Shown here piece after piece: positions 23,231 to 34,899 of a stretch of 64,000 nucleotides of DNA. How positions within the stretch are numbered: the first letter of the stretch is position 1; each line of letters opens with the position of its first letter. A program made the position numbers and the translations under genes. Below the pieces are notes generated by a model that was not told where the DNA came from, searched no databases, and worked only from the letters and a program-made list of their open reading frames with translations. Origin of the DNA: Siphonodentalium dalli (Eukaryota; Mollusca; Scaphopoda; Gadilida; Siphonodentaliidae); contig CP136064.1 in NCBI GenBank assembly GCA_032622095.1, positions 146,324,864 through 146,388,863 of the forward strand, written 5' to 3'.

Positions 23231-24664
23231 TACTATATATTTTGAGACTTCCGTATATTTATATGTGTGTACTTTATAGAATCGAAAACGACTGCACCCA
23301 TTGAGCTCAAATTTCGTATATAAGTGTAAAAACCCACGGACACCGTAGTTGTCGCGTTTTGGAGAAGCTATGAGCACCCTTTCTCCACTCCCAAATCACC
23401 GCAAAGGCACGGCGGGGGTTAAGGCATCAACGATCTTTATATTGACCATATTCGGAGGTGTTAAGGATCAACGCTCTTTGTTACAATCGAAGCTGCTAAA
23501 CGGCTACCCATCATGCGTAAAATACGGATGCAAAACGAAACGCGGAATGCAATTATCTCGATTAAAAAGGCAGACTGGGTTGTTGTGTCATATATGTCCT
23601 AGGAACAGGGGAATTTTTCATCGGGTCAGTCTTTGAGGGACGGGTACCATGAATTAATTTATGAAAAAAAAAAATGCGTGTTATGCTGTCTTTCATAGGA
23701 ACTTGAAGGGAAGGGGGATTTCATCGGGTCAGTTTTTCCGCCCGATAGACTGGTACCCTGTCCCAACTCTGCTACTCGCAAATACGTTTGCTGGCCTGGG
23801 TACTAGGCTATCCGCCCGATTACAATCGAAGCTGCTAAACGGCTACCCATGCGTAAAATACGGATGCAAAACGAAACGCGGAATGCAATTATCTCGATTA
23901 AAAAGGACGAATGGGTTGTTGTGTCATATATGTCCTAGGAACAGGGGAATTTTTCATCGGGTCAGTCTTTGAGGGACGGGTACCATGAATTAATTCATGA
24001 AAAACAAAAAAATGCGTGTTGTGCTGTCGTTCATAGGAAGGGAAAGGGGGATTTCATCGGGTCAGTTTTTCCGCCCGATAACAATCGAAGCTGCTAAACG
24101 GCTGGACCGATTTCGACCAAACTTGGTACGGACACGTAATTCGACCCGGGAACGAACATGGGCCTATTGATTTTCAGATCCGATGTCAACTTTTCACGTG
24201 CCGAGGTCAAATCTGTTTTTACGCTGTGTTACGGGACTTTCATTTGAGTTCGGTGCTTACAAATCGGTTCGAAACAGCGCGAATAATAAAATGCCAGTCA
24301 TAATAATGACACTATGAGAATCTTTCGTGTTTCCTCTTTCCAACGATATATAATGCGTATGTATCCGTTTTAGTTATCTGCCTCAATTATCAAGAAGAAG
24401 TGGTACTATCTTCCATCAGGATAAAAACAATGCGTAACTTCTATGACGTCGTTAGAGGTCATAACATTTTTGGGGTGTTGGTGTTTGACCCCCACCTGAC
24501 CTTGAACCTCAAAATGGTCAATTCGGGTAAAACCGGATGGATTTAGACGGGTACTTTTGTTCGGGCACTGTTTTGGACGGGTCAAATCGTGACCCCACTT
24601 GACCTTGGCCTTCAAAATAGACAATTCAAGGTCAAAGCCCGGACGAAGTCGGGTCACCTTCTAG
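23231..24664 (+). mobile_element. Chimeric Helitron: A-type 5' end, C-type 3' end
   Basis: It begins TACTATATATTTTGAGAC (A) and ends with the C hairpin and CTTCTAG. The switch lies near 24080, at CGAAGCTGCTAAACGGCTGG. A segment of about 325-335 bp is directly duplicated inside (about 23490-23735 and 23820-24060). Confidence 0.75.
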
Positions 24665-24706
24665 TACTATATATTTTGAGACTTCGTATATATATATATA
24701 TATATA
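24665..24706 (+). mobile_element. Helitron family A, left part (copy 16, interrupted)
   Basis: The 5' end and start of the TA microsatellite of an A copy, cut by three minus-strand B elements and resumed at 25923. Confidence 0.7.
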
Positions 24707-25095
24707 CTAGCCGATGAGCCCGACGTTGTCCGGGCTATTAAAAAAAACAAATTTCAAGTCGATAGCTCCACCCATTTCCGAGATCCGGTCTGCGCATGCG
24801 CGAAGCTGGCGTCGCACGGGCTCGGCTACCCGATAAAATTCGTATCCGGGGCAAGATACATTCACATAGCAAATTTCAAGTCGATAGCTCCACCCGTTTC
24901 CGAGATCTCGTCTGCGCATGCGCTGCACGGGCGCCGCACGGGCTCGCCAATACGACAGCGTCCACCGCCTGGTCAAACTACACACAAGTACCAAGTTTCG
25001 TCCCGATCGGTCGAGAATCGTAGATTTGTATAAATGACAAATATACAAACATACAAACATACAAACATACAGAGGTCTTCAAAATATATATGAGA
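24707..25095 (-). mobile_element. Helitron family B, minus strand (copy 2)
   Basis: First of three head-to-tail B copies inserted in reverse in a TA tract. Its 3' CTAG is at 24707-24710 and its 5' TCTCATATATATTTTGAAG ends at 25095. Confidence 0.8.
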
Positions 25096-25474
25096 TAGCC
25101 GATGAGCCCGACGTTGTCCGGGCTATTAAAAAACCAAATTTCAAGTCGATAGCTCCACCCGTTTCCGAGATCTCGTCTGCGCATGCGCGAAGCTGGCGCC
25201 GCACGGGCTCGGCGACCCGATAAATTTCGTATCCGGGGCAAGATACATTCACATACCAAATTTCAAGTCGATAGCTCCACCCGTTTCCGAGATCTCGTCT
25301 GCGCATGCGCGAAGCGGGCGCAGCACGGGCTCGCCAATACGACAACGTCCACCGCCTGGTCAAACTACACACACGTACCAAGTTTCGTCCCGATCGGTCG
25401 AGAATCGTAGATTTGTATTAATGACAAACAGACAAACAGACAGACAGACAGAGGTCTTCAAAATAGATATGAGA
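25096..25474 (-). mobile_element. Helitron family B, minus strand (copy 3)
   Basis: Middle copy. Its 3' end reads GGCTA directly joined to the TCTC start of its neighbour, so one base of the CTAG is lost at the junction. Confidence 0.8.
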
Positions 25475-25922
25475 CTAGCCGATGAGCCCGACGTTGTCCG
25501 GGCTATTCAAAAACCAAATTTCAAGTCGATAGCTCTACCCAGCCCGACGTTGTCCGGGCTATTCAAAAACCAAATTTCAAGTCGATAGCTCCACCCGTTT
25601 CCGAGATCTGGTCTGCGCATGTGCGAAGCTGGCGTTGCACGGGCTCGGCGACCGGATAAAATTCGTATCCGGGGCAAGATACATTCACATAGCAAATTTC
25701 AAGCCGATAGCTCCACCCGTTTCCGAGATCTCGTCTGCGCATGCGCGAAGCGGGTGCCGCACGGGCTCGTCAATACGACAACGACGACCGCCTGGTCAAA
25801 CTACACACACGTACCAAGTTTCGTCCCGATCGGTCGAGAATCGTTGATTTGTATAAATGACATACAGACAGACATACAGACAGACAGACAGACAGACAGA
25901 GGTCTTCAAAATATATATGAGA
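25475..25922 (-). mobile_element. Helitron family B, minus strand (copy 4)
   Basis: Third copy. The last 60 bp of its 3' end, including the hairpin, are duplicated (25484-25600). Its 5' end abuts the resumed TA tract of the host Helitron. Confidence 0.8.
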
Positions 25923-26641
25923 TATATATGTACTTCATAGAATCGAAAACGGCTGGCTCGATTGAGTTCAAACTTCCTAACTAAGGGTAAAATCCCACGG
26001 ACACCGCCGTAGTCGCGTTTTGGAGAAGCTCTGAGCACCCTTTATCCACTCCCAAATAACCGCAAATGCACGGCGGGGGTTAATCAAGTGATTATTTAAT
26101 GAGCGTTTGTTTTTGACGCATCGCTATAAAGAGCGTCTGTTTCCCATTCAACGTTATTAGCATCTGCAGAGTTATACGGGAAGATTGAGTGCATTTCCTA
26201 TGCGGGGAGATTTATTGGATGCCATAGTACTATTACAACATCATTGTTATAGTATGTATGACACTTAGGTCAGGGCTTAGGGGGGAGTAGTTATAGGCAT
26301 AATGCTTCTCAGAAATCCCGGTTACAAACCAACACTCACAAACGCAAACGTTATCGCTCGAAATGTATTACGCGGAGAGAAAGTACTTTCCTATTTTTAG
26401 AACGCAACACATGTTTACGTCGCGTTGGGGTTCACGACGGGGACTATTGACCAACACTCACAATTTCGTCTTTTGCATCAGATACCAACACCTCGACCGA
26501 TCGGGACGAAACTTGGTACGTGAGTGTGGCGCGCTTTGTTTTTACAGTTTCGGTATATACCGAAATCATCCCAGATAATCACGAATATAGCATCAAATTT
26601 CTCCCCAGATATACCGTTATAAAGCTACTGGAATCTGCCAA
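25923..26641 (+). mobile_element. Helitron family A, right part (copy 16)
   Basis: Continuation of the copy started at 24665. It runs through the same internal blocks as copy 4 and ends at CTGGAATCTGCCAA, where B copy 5 starts. Confidence 0.7.
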
Positions 26642-27021
26642 TCTCATATATATTTTGAAGACCTCTGTCTGTATGTTTGTCTGTATGTTTGTCATTTATA
26701 CAAATCTACGATTCTCGACCGATCGGGACGAAACTTGGTACGTGTGTGTAGTTTGACCAGGCGGTGGACGTTGTCGTATTGGCGAGCCCGTGCGACGCCA
26801 GCTTCGCGCATGCGCAGACGAGATCTCGGAAACGGGTGGAGCTATCGACTTGAAATTTGGTATTTGAATGTATCTTGCCCCGGATACGAATTTTATCGGG
26901 TCACCGAGCCCGTGCGACGCCAACTTCGCGCATGCGCAGACCAGATCTCTGAAACGGGTAGAGCTATCGACTTGAAATTTGGTTTTTGAATAGCCCGGAC
27001 AACGTCGGGCTCATCGGCTAG
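26642..27021 (+). mobile_element. Non-autonomous Helitron, family B (copy 5)
   Basis: A complete 380-bp B element lying exactly between CTGCCAA and TCTACTATATAATTTGAG. The unoccupied form of that junction is seen at 6521-6545 and 9430-9455, so both ends of the element are defined to the base with no target duplication. Confidence 0.85.
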
Positions 27022-27045
27022 TCTACTATATAATTTGAGACTTCC

Positions 27046-27103
<58 letters not shown>

Positions 27104-27702
27104 ATATATGTGGGTACTTCTTAAAATCGAAAACGCGTGTAGGAACGGGCATCCCCACGGCAATGTCGGCTTATAAGACATCTTTACTACACATGACAGC
27201 CGATGGACAATTGTTCTCTATATATGTACCAAAATTACGCCGCGTTGGTGACTGGGAAATTCCAGGGAATGCCGATTGAGCTCAAACTTGCTACCTACGG
27301 GAAGTGTCATATATATGTGTGTGTCCTTTATAGACTCGAACCGATTGAGCTCAAACTTGCTAAATACGGGAAGTGTCATGGACGGGTTCATTGAAAAAAA
27401 AAATCGGGTAAAATTGAAAAACAAAATTAAAAAGGCACAATTAACTCCTTGAAAAACCGAAAAAAATCTGGTAAAATTTAAAAACAAAATTAAATTAAAA
27501 AAGTAAAAAGGCACAATTAACTCATTGAAAAACAAAATAATTAACACATTGAAAAACAAAAAAATTAAATTAAAATTGTCATGTTTCTGACTATTGCCGA
27601 AATTTGCTGCAAATGCAGCACAAGTGTCTCGGAACCTGTTGCAATTGCTTTTTCGAACAAAGCCATGGGACGAATGCCGCCAGTGGCGGGCTAACCTGCT
27701 AG
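27022..27702 (+). mobile_element. Helitron family A, TATAATTTGAG subtype (copy 17)
   Basis: Paralogue of copies 5 and 9 with a long TA tract (27046-27093). The body has only one of the two usual tandem units. Confidence 0.75.
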
Positions 27703-28500
27703 TCTATTATATATTTTGGAAGATCTGTGTGTGTGTTTGTGTGTTTGTGTGTGTGTGTGTAATCGATGAACTCGAAAACGGCCGACCCGATTTCGATGAA
27801 ACTTGGTATGTGGGGTTATTTTCGGCCGGGGGGTGACACAGGCCTATTGATTTTCAGATCCGAGGTCAACTGTTCACGTGCCGCGGTCAAATATGTTTTT
27901 ACGCTGTGTTACGGGACTTTCATTTGAGTTCGGTGCTTACAAATCGATTCGAAACAGCGCGAATAATAAAATGCCAGTCATAATAATGACACTGTGAGAA
28001 TCTTTCGTGTTTCCTCTTTCCAACGATATATAATGCGTATGTATCCGTTTTAGTTATCTGCCTCAATTATCAAGAAGAAGTGGTACTATCTTCCATCAGG
28101 ATAAAAACAATGCGTAACTTCTATGACGTCGTTAGAGGTCATAACGTTAGATCACGTTAACGCTTAACCGGCCGATGCATTCGACTGTTTCAGACGTCTT
28201 GGCGATATCTCGGGTACCGATGGTAATTTATCTTTACGTTGAAACTTGATAATTAATGAGCGTGTGTATATGAGGCGCGTTTATATACTTGAGTGGAAAT
28301 CAAATCGGGTTAAACTGGCGGATTTTTACGGACGAAATTTGATGCATAGGGTATCTCGGTATCCGCTGGGCCGATTTCCCGGTATCCGCTGGGCCGATTT
28401 CCACCATTTTTGGGGTGTTGGTGTTTGACCCCACCTGATCTTGACCTTCAAAATGGTCAATTCAAGGTCAAAGCCCGGACGAAGTCGGGTCACCTTCTAG
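27703..28500 (+). mobile_element. Non-autonomous Helitron, family C (copy 3)
   Basis: A 798-bp C element, intact from TCTATTATATATTTTGGAAG to the hairpin and CTAG. It provides the uninterrupted reference for copy 4. Confidence 0.8.
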
Positions 28501-28951
28501 TATATATATATTTTGGAAGATCTGTTTGTTTGTTTGTTTGTGTGTGTGTAATCGATGAACTCGAAAACGGCCGACCCGATTTCGATGAAACTTGGTATGT
28601 GGGGGTTTTTTCGGGTCAGGAGTAACATAGGCCTATTGATTTTCAGATCCGAGGTCAACTTTTCACGTGCCGAGGTCAAATCTGTTTTTACGCTGTGTTA
28701 CGGGACTTTCATTTGAGTTCGGTGCTTACAAATCGATTCGAAACAGCGCGAATAATAAAATGCCAGTCATAATAATGACACTGTGAGAATCTTTCGTGTT
28801 TCCTCTTTCCAACGATATATAATGCGTATGTATCCGTTTTAGTTATCTGCCTCAATTATCAAGAAGAAGTGGTACTATCTTCCATCAGGATAAAAACAAT
28901 GCGTAACTTCTATGACGTCGTTAGAGGTCATAACGTTAGATCACGTTAACG
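28501..28951 (+). mobile_element. Helitron family C, left part (copy 4, interrupted)
   Basis: It starts TATATATATATTTTGGAAG and breaks at GATCACGTTAACG, where a TTAA-type element is inserted. It resumes at 30154. Confidence 0.8.
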
Positions 28952-30153
28952 CCCTTTGAACCCTAGCTCCCCACAACGATCGACACCATGACCATGGGCT
29001 CCCAATGTTATTTTTGATTTATTGTAGACTGTGTTTAGGCGCAATGTGTTTGTTATGTTTAAATGGTGTCGCAGGTCTGAAACTTTACATGTATTTTCCC
29101 CATGGACCATTCAGTATTTTAAGATCGGGATACACTGCCACACGATCACTCCCTGGCAACGGTTGCTATGCAACTACCCGAAATTGAAAGTAAAATGCAA
29201 TTATAGCTTTTATCGACGTATTTCAGCCCTAGAAAACGGCGTTTTCGATGCAGCCAATGGTCCATTGTGAATTTTGATATATATCTGGTCAGATGAGTGA
29301 ATCTAACTTTTGTTTAAGTGTAGCAACGGTTGATAAGCAAATACCACAAATGATCCAATGACACAATTGCCCTGAGCATTTAATTGTATTATGCTCCAGT
29401 TTAGACATTTTTATATGCGCACGTTAGGTTTTTCCGAAATCACGTGACGAGCCTTTCGGTTGGTCTCGTCGATAATCAACTGCCAGAGTGCATCATCCCA
29501 AAATAAATTTAAGTAATCAACCTTGGGGTGTACTGTCCACACTTATTGAAGTTGGTACATTCTTTGGAACAGCGGGTTCTCTTTCGGTGTAAAGGTACGT
29601 TCAACAAACGAATTTGTGTCCCTTTTCCAGGTATGGACATTATGATCACCGTGACTAATTGCAGGTATGAAGCCACGCTCCTGCCACGCCCCTTCCTCGA
29701 CATAAGCTACGCCCATCTCCACAACACCTCAACTGTCCCAAACATTGAGCACTTGTCGTATCTGTACTTGAAACAACGCCACCCGCTGCTGTAGCGATTG
29801 ACGTCTGAATCTCTCCCAGTATCACTGTGCTTTCATTCTCCCATTCTAATTCACAACTGTCGTAGTCATCACCATCTAAATTTTCCGAGTCCGATTCCAA
29901 AATTTGCCGGACCACCTCCTCTACCGAAAATGTTTAGGCTTCATAATTAATGATATTGTGTGCTTAAACGCAATAGCAACAAGACACAAACAACAACATA
30001 CTTATTGGAGAATCAGTCGACCGCGACGATGTTTGTAAACAATACACACGTGGTGGTCGGTATACTGGTCCGTTCAGCGGCCGGTATACCGGCCGCTGGG
30101 GTATTTGGAGGTTCACGCAGCTGCCGGTTTTCCGGCCGCTCGGGTTCAAAGGG
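28952..30153 (-). mobile_element. piggyBac-like element with internal deletion
   Basis: Terminal inverted repeats CCCTTTGAACCC (28952-28963) and GGGTTCAAAGGG (30142-30153) are perfect. TTAA follows the right end, whereas the left TTAA is missing with about 5 bases of the host Helitron, compared with C copy 3. The perfect 20-bp palindrome GCGGCCGGTATACCGGCCGC lies at 30077-30096 near the right end. On the minus strand two open stretches (29915-29655 and 29703-29509) look like the acidic start and a Cys-containing end of a piggyBac transposase, without the catalytic middle. Confidence 0.7.
29509..29915 (-). pseudogene. piggyBac transposase-like remnant (ends only)
   Basis: The upstream frame (29915-29655) opens with VRQILESDSENLDGDDYDSC, an acidic stretch like the N-terminal region of many piggyBac transposases. 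The downstream frame (29703-29509) ends with HRKRTRCSKECTNFNKCGQY, a short Cys/basic stretch in the place where piggyBac proteins carry a C-terminal Cys-rich DNA-binding domain. The DDD catalytic core of about 400 residues is absent and the two stretches are in different frames. The order (acidic, then Cys-rich) and the TTAA-type element around them support the call. Neither stretch is diagnostic alone. Confidence 0.4.
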
Positions 30154-30490
30154 TTAACCGGCCGATGCATTTGACTGTTTCAGACGTCTTGGCGATATCT
30201 CGGGCACCGATGGTAATTTATCTTTACGTTGAAACTTGATAATTAATGAGCGTGTGTGTATGAGGTGCGTTTATATACTTGAGTGGAAATCAAATCGGTT
30301 TAAACTGGCGGATTTTTACGGACGAAATTTGATGCATAGGGTATCTCGGTATCCGCTGGGCCGATTTCCCGGTATCCGCTGGGCCGATTTCCACCATTTT
30401 TGGGGTGTTGGTGTTTGACCCCACCTGACCTTGACCTTCAAAATGGTCAATTCAAGGCCAAAGCCAGGACTAAGTCGGGTCACCTTCTAG
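30154..30490 (+). mobile_element. Helitron family C, right part (copy 4)
   Basis: It resumes at TTAACCGGCCGATGCATTTG and ends with AGCCAGGACTAAGTCGGGTC, ACCTT, CTAG. Two changes weaken the hairpin stem. Confidence 0.75.
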
Positions 30491-30527
<37 letters not shown>

Positions 30528-31188
30528 GTGTATATATGTGGGTACTTCATAGAATCGAAAACGCGTGTAGGATCGGGCATCCCCACGGCAATGTCGGCTT
30601 ATAAGACATCTTTACTACACATGACAGCCGATGGACAATTGGTCTCTATATATGTACCAAAATTACGCCGCGTTGGTGACTGGGAAATTCCAGGGAATGC
30701 CGATTGAGCTCAAACTTGCTACCTACGGGAAGTGTCATATATATGAGTGTGTCCTTTATAGACTCGAACCGATTGAGCTCAAACTTGCTAAATATTGACT
30801 GGGAAATTCCAGGGAATGCCGATTGAGCTCAAACTTGCTACCTACGGGAAGTGTCATATATATGTGTGTGTCCTTTATAGACTCGAACCGATTGAGCTCA
30901 AACTTGCTAAATACGGGAAGTGTCATGGACGGGTTCATTGAAAAACAAACATAAATCGGGTAAAATTGAAAAACAAAATTAAAAAGGCACAATTAACTCA
31001 TTGAAAACCCCAAAAAAATCTGGTAAAATTTAAAAACAAAAAATTCAATTAAAAAATAAATGAAAAACAAAAAAATTAACTCATTGAAAAACACAAAATT
31101 AAATTAAAATTGTCATGTTTCTGACTATAATAATTAAAAAAATGTCATGTTTCTGATCAACCACGCCAGTGGCGGGCTAACCTGCTAG
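30491..31188 (+). mobile_element. Helitron family A (copy 18)
   Basis: The terminal TATAATTTGAG motif is lost or absorbed in a TA tract. The body and 3' end (ACGCCAGTGGCGG, CTAG) are as in copy 5. Confidence 0.7.
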
Positions 31189-31644
31189 TCTATCTCATAT
31201 ATATTTTGAAGACCTCTGTCTGTATGTTTGTCTGTCTGTCTGTATGTTTGTCATTAATACAAATCTACGATTCTCGACCGATCGGGACGAAACTTGGTAC
31301 GTGTGTGTAGTTTGACCAGGCGGTTGACGATGTCGTGTTGGCGAGCCCGTGCGGCGCCCGCTTCGCGCATGCGCAGACGATATCTCGGAAACGGGTGGAG
31401 CTATCGACTTGAAATTTGCTATGTGAATGTATCTTGCCGGGATACGAATTTTATCGGGTCCCCGAGCCCGTGCGACGCCAGATTCGCGCATGCGCAGACG
31501 AGATCTCGGAAACGGGTGGAGCTATCGACTTGAAATTTGGTATGTGAATGTATCTTGCCCCGGATACGAATTTTATCGGGTCGCCGAGCCCATGCGACGC
31601 CAGCTTCGCGCATGCGCAGACGAGATCGCGGGCTAACCTGCTAG
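31189..31644 (+). mobile_element. Chimeric Helitron: B body with A-type tail
   Basis: B 5' end and three B units. The sequence then jumps within GAGATCGCGGGCTAACCTGC to the last 17 bases of the A 3' end. The 3' hairpin is missing, so this copy should be a dead end. Confidence 0.7.
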
Positions 31645-32658
31645 TCTATACTATATATTTTGAGACTTCGTATATATATATGTATGTGTGTACTTCATAG
31701 AATCCAAAACGCGTGTACAGATTGAGATCAAATTTCGTACGTAAGTGTAAAATCGCACCGACACCGCTGTAGTCGTGTTTTGGAGAAGCTCTGAGCACCC
31801 TTTATCCACTCCCAAATCACCGCAAAGGCACGGCGGGGGTTAATCGCGTTGATAGTTAAAGAGCGTTCCTATCGCATTGTAGTTGATAAAGAGCGTATAT
31901 GCCTAATGTCATTCTTACGTCTGGGTCTCGGCGTGTGCGTGTAAGACTGTATGCAGACATGAGCGTGTTGTGTGACGACATTCCCAACACCTAGCAGGGA
32001 CAAATATCTATTAGCCAACATCAAGGCGAGTTTTGCGACGTATTAATTCAAATGCTTTCGATCAAACAATATTATCTGTCGCACTCATATTTCGTCATCT
32101 GTACGAATCAACTGCAATCGACCTATTTTAGAACGCAGCACATGTCGCGTTGCCGTTGGTGATGGGGTACACGGCGGGATTAATTTAAATATGTCATGTT
32201 GGTAACAATATCTAGCCGAGAATTCCTCAGACATACAGACGAATGCGACCAGCAAATTTGAAAATTGGTCACTTGACCTCCCCATGAATATCTTCTGGGA
32301 AATGCCAGGGAACGTGTGTCCATTATCGGACCATTGTGTGTGTCGCGGTTGCGAGGTAAATACACGTGGTTGTGAATTACGTCACGCCACGTGGGTCCAG
32401 GCGGAAGTTAACATGACCCTTACAATGCCGTGTACGTTAGTGATACCGGAGTTATAGCGAGCCCGTGTCAATTAGAATAAAAAACATAAATTAAATTTAA
32501 AAAACATTTGTTTCTGACCAACCCTGCGAGCACGGATGGCGCGCTTTGTTTTTACAGTATATACCTTTGGTATATACCGAAATCATCCCAGATAATCACG
32601 AATATAGCATCAGATTTCTCCCCAGATATACCGTTATAAAGCTACTGGAATCTGCCAA
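31645..32658 (+). mobile_element. Helitron family A (copy 19), 5' portion
   Basis: A 5' end. Between about 31890 and 32460 the sequence is not shared with the other copies and may be captured or simply diverged. It ends at the recurrent CTGCCAA junction. Confidence 0.6.
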
Positions 32659-33166
32659 TCTCATATATATTTTGAAGACCTCTGTCTGTATGTATGTTTG
32701 TTTGTTTGTTTGTTTGTTTGTCATTTATACAAATCTACGATTCCCGACCGATTGGGACGAAACTTGGTACGTGTGTGTAGTTTGACCAGGCGGTGAACGT
32801 TGTCGTATTGGCGAGCCCGTGCGGCGCCCGCTTCGCGCATGCGCAGACGAGATCTCGGAAACGGGTGGAGCTATCGACTTGAAATTTGCTATGTGAATGT
32901 ATCTTGCCCCGGATACGAATTTTATCGGGTCGCCGAGCCCGTGCGACACCAGCTTCGTGCATGCGCAGACGAGATCTCGGAAACGGGTGGAGCTATCGAC
33001 TTGAAATTTGCTATGTGAATGTATCATGCCCCGGATACGAATTTTATCGGGTCGCCGAGCCCGTGCGACGCCCGCTTCGCGCATGCGCAGACGAGATCTC
33101 GGAAACGGGTGGAGCTATCGACTTGAAATTTGCTATAGCCCGGACAACGTCGGGCTCATCGGCTAG
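32659..33166 (+). mobile_element. Non-autonomous Helitron, family B (copy 7)
   Basis: A 508-bp B element at the same CTGCCAA / TCTACTATATAATTTGAG junction as B copy 5, with one more internal unit. Confidence 0.85.
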
Positions 33167-33767
33167 TCTACTATATAATTTGAGACTATGTGTGTGTATA
33201 TATGTGGGTACTTCATAGAATCGAAAACGCGTGTAGGAACGGGCATCCCCACGGCAATGTCGGCTTATAAGACATCTTTACTACACATGACAGCCGATGG
33301 ACAATTGGTCTCTATATATGTACCAAAATTACGCCGCGTTGGTGACTGTGAAATTCCAGGGAATGCCGATTGAGCTCAAACTTGCTACCTACGGGAAGTG
33401 TCATATTCCAGGGAATGCCGATTGAGCTCAAACTTGCTACCTACGGGAAGTGTCATATAATTATATGTGTGTGTCCTTTATAGACTCGAACCGATTGAGC
33501 TCAAACTTGATAAATACGGGAAGTGTCATGGACGGGTTCATTGAAAAAAAAAAAATCGGGTAAAATTGAAAAACAAAATTAAAAAGGCACAATTAACTCA
33601 TTGAAAAACCCAAAAAAATCGATTTAAAAAGGCACAATTAACTCATTGAAAAACAAAAATATTAACTCATTGAAAAACTATTTTTTTTATTAATTAACAA
33701 AATTATTTAAAACTTAAAAATTGTCATGTTTCTGACTATTGCCGCCAGTGGCGGGCTAACCTGCTAG
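33167..33767 (+). mobile_element. Helitron family A, TATAATTTGAG subtype (copy 20)
   Basis: The shortest copy of the subtype. The TA microsatellite is nearly absent and part of the tandem unit is deleted at 33403. Confidence 0.75.
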
Positions 33768-34899
33768 TACTATATATTTTGAGACTTCCGTGTATATATA
33801 TGTGTGTACTTTATAGAATCTAAACCGGCTTCACCCATCGAGCTCAAATTTCGTATATAAGGGTAAAAACCCACGGGGATCGTCCACGTCGCATTTTGGA
33901 CAAGCTCTGAGCACTAATTCTCCACTCCAAATCATCAAAATCACCGCAAACGCCACTTCGGGGGTTAAGGCATCAACGATCTTTATATTGACCATATTCG
34001 GAGTTGTTAACCGACTAACGCTCATCGACGTTGCTAAACGGCTACCCCATGCATACGAAATACGGATGCAAAACGCGAAATGTATTTATCTCGATTAAAA
34101 AGGCAGAATTAACGTGTTGTGTGAATGCCAACAACAACGACTCTTTTAGGGACGGGTACCATTAGTTAATTTTGCCGTGAATGCCAACAACAACGACATA
34201 ATGCCAACAACAACGACTCTTTTAGGGACGGGTACCATTAGTTAATATAGCCGTGTTGGCTATCCAAGCCGTGAATGCCAACAACAACGACATTGTTGGC
34301 ATACCTCTTTTAGGGACGGGTGCCAACAACAACGACATAATGTCAACAACAACGACTCTTTTAGGGACGGTATGCCAACAACGACTCTTTTAGGGACGGG
34401 TACCATTAGTTAATATAGCCGTGTTGGCCACCCAAGCCGTGAATGCCAACAACAACGACATTGTTGGCATACATCTTTTAGGGATGGGTGCCAACAACAA
34501 CGACATAATGCCAACAACAACGACTCTTTTAGGGTCGGTATGCCAACAACAACGACTCTTTTAGGGACGGGTACCGTTAGTTAATATAGCCGTGTTGGCC
34601 ACCCAAGCCGTGAATTCCAACAACAACGACATTGTTGGCATACCTCTTTTAGGGACGGGTGCCAACAACAACGACATAATGCCAACAACAACGACTCTTT
34701 TAGGGACGGGTACCATTAGTTAATATAGCCGTGTTGGCCACCCAAGCCGTGAATGCCAACAACAACGACATTGTTGACATACCTCTTTTAGGGACGGTAC
34801 CATAATTTCTCTTGATTAAAAAGGCACAATTATCTCATTGAAGAGCAAAAAAATGTCATGTTTCGGACAAACGCCGCCAGTGGCGGGCTAACCTGCTAG
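33768..34899 (+). mobile_element. Non-autonomous Helitron, family A (copy 21)
   Basis: It starts TACTATATATTTTGAGAC and ends CCGCCAGTGGCGG, CTAG. More than half of it is an expanded array of hairpin repeats, listed next. Confidence 0.75.
34110..34800 (+). repeat. Array of GCCAACAACAACGAC hairpin repeats
   Basis: Higher-order repeats of about 135-160 bp, each with GCCAACAACAACGACATTG followed by TTGGCATACC, then CTCTTTTAGGGACGGGTACC and TAGTTAATATAGCCGTG. About four full and several partial units are present, with internal deletions. GCCAACAA and TTGTTGGC pair as a stem in the full units. Confidence 0.75.

Noticed and set aside
34110-34800. CRISPR-like array
   Set aside because: The repeats are imperfect, the intervening sequences are themselves repeated, there are no cas genes, and the setting is a eukaryotic transposon.
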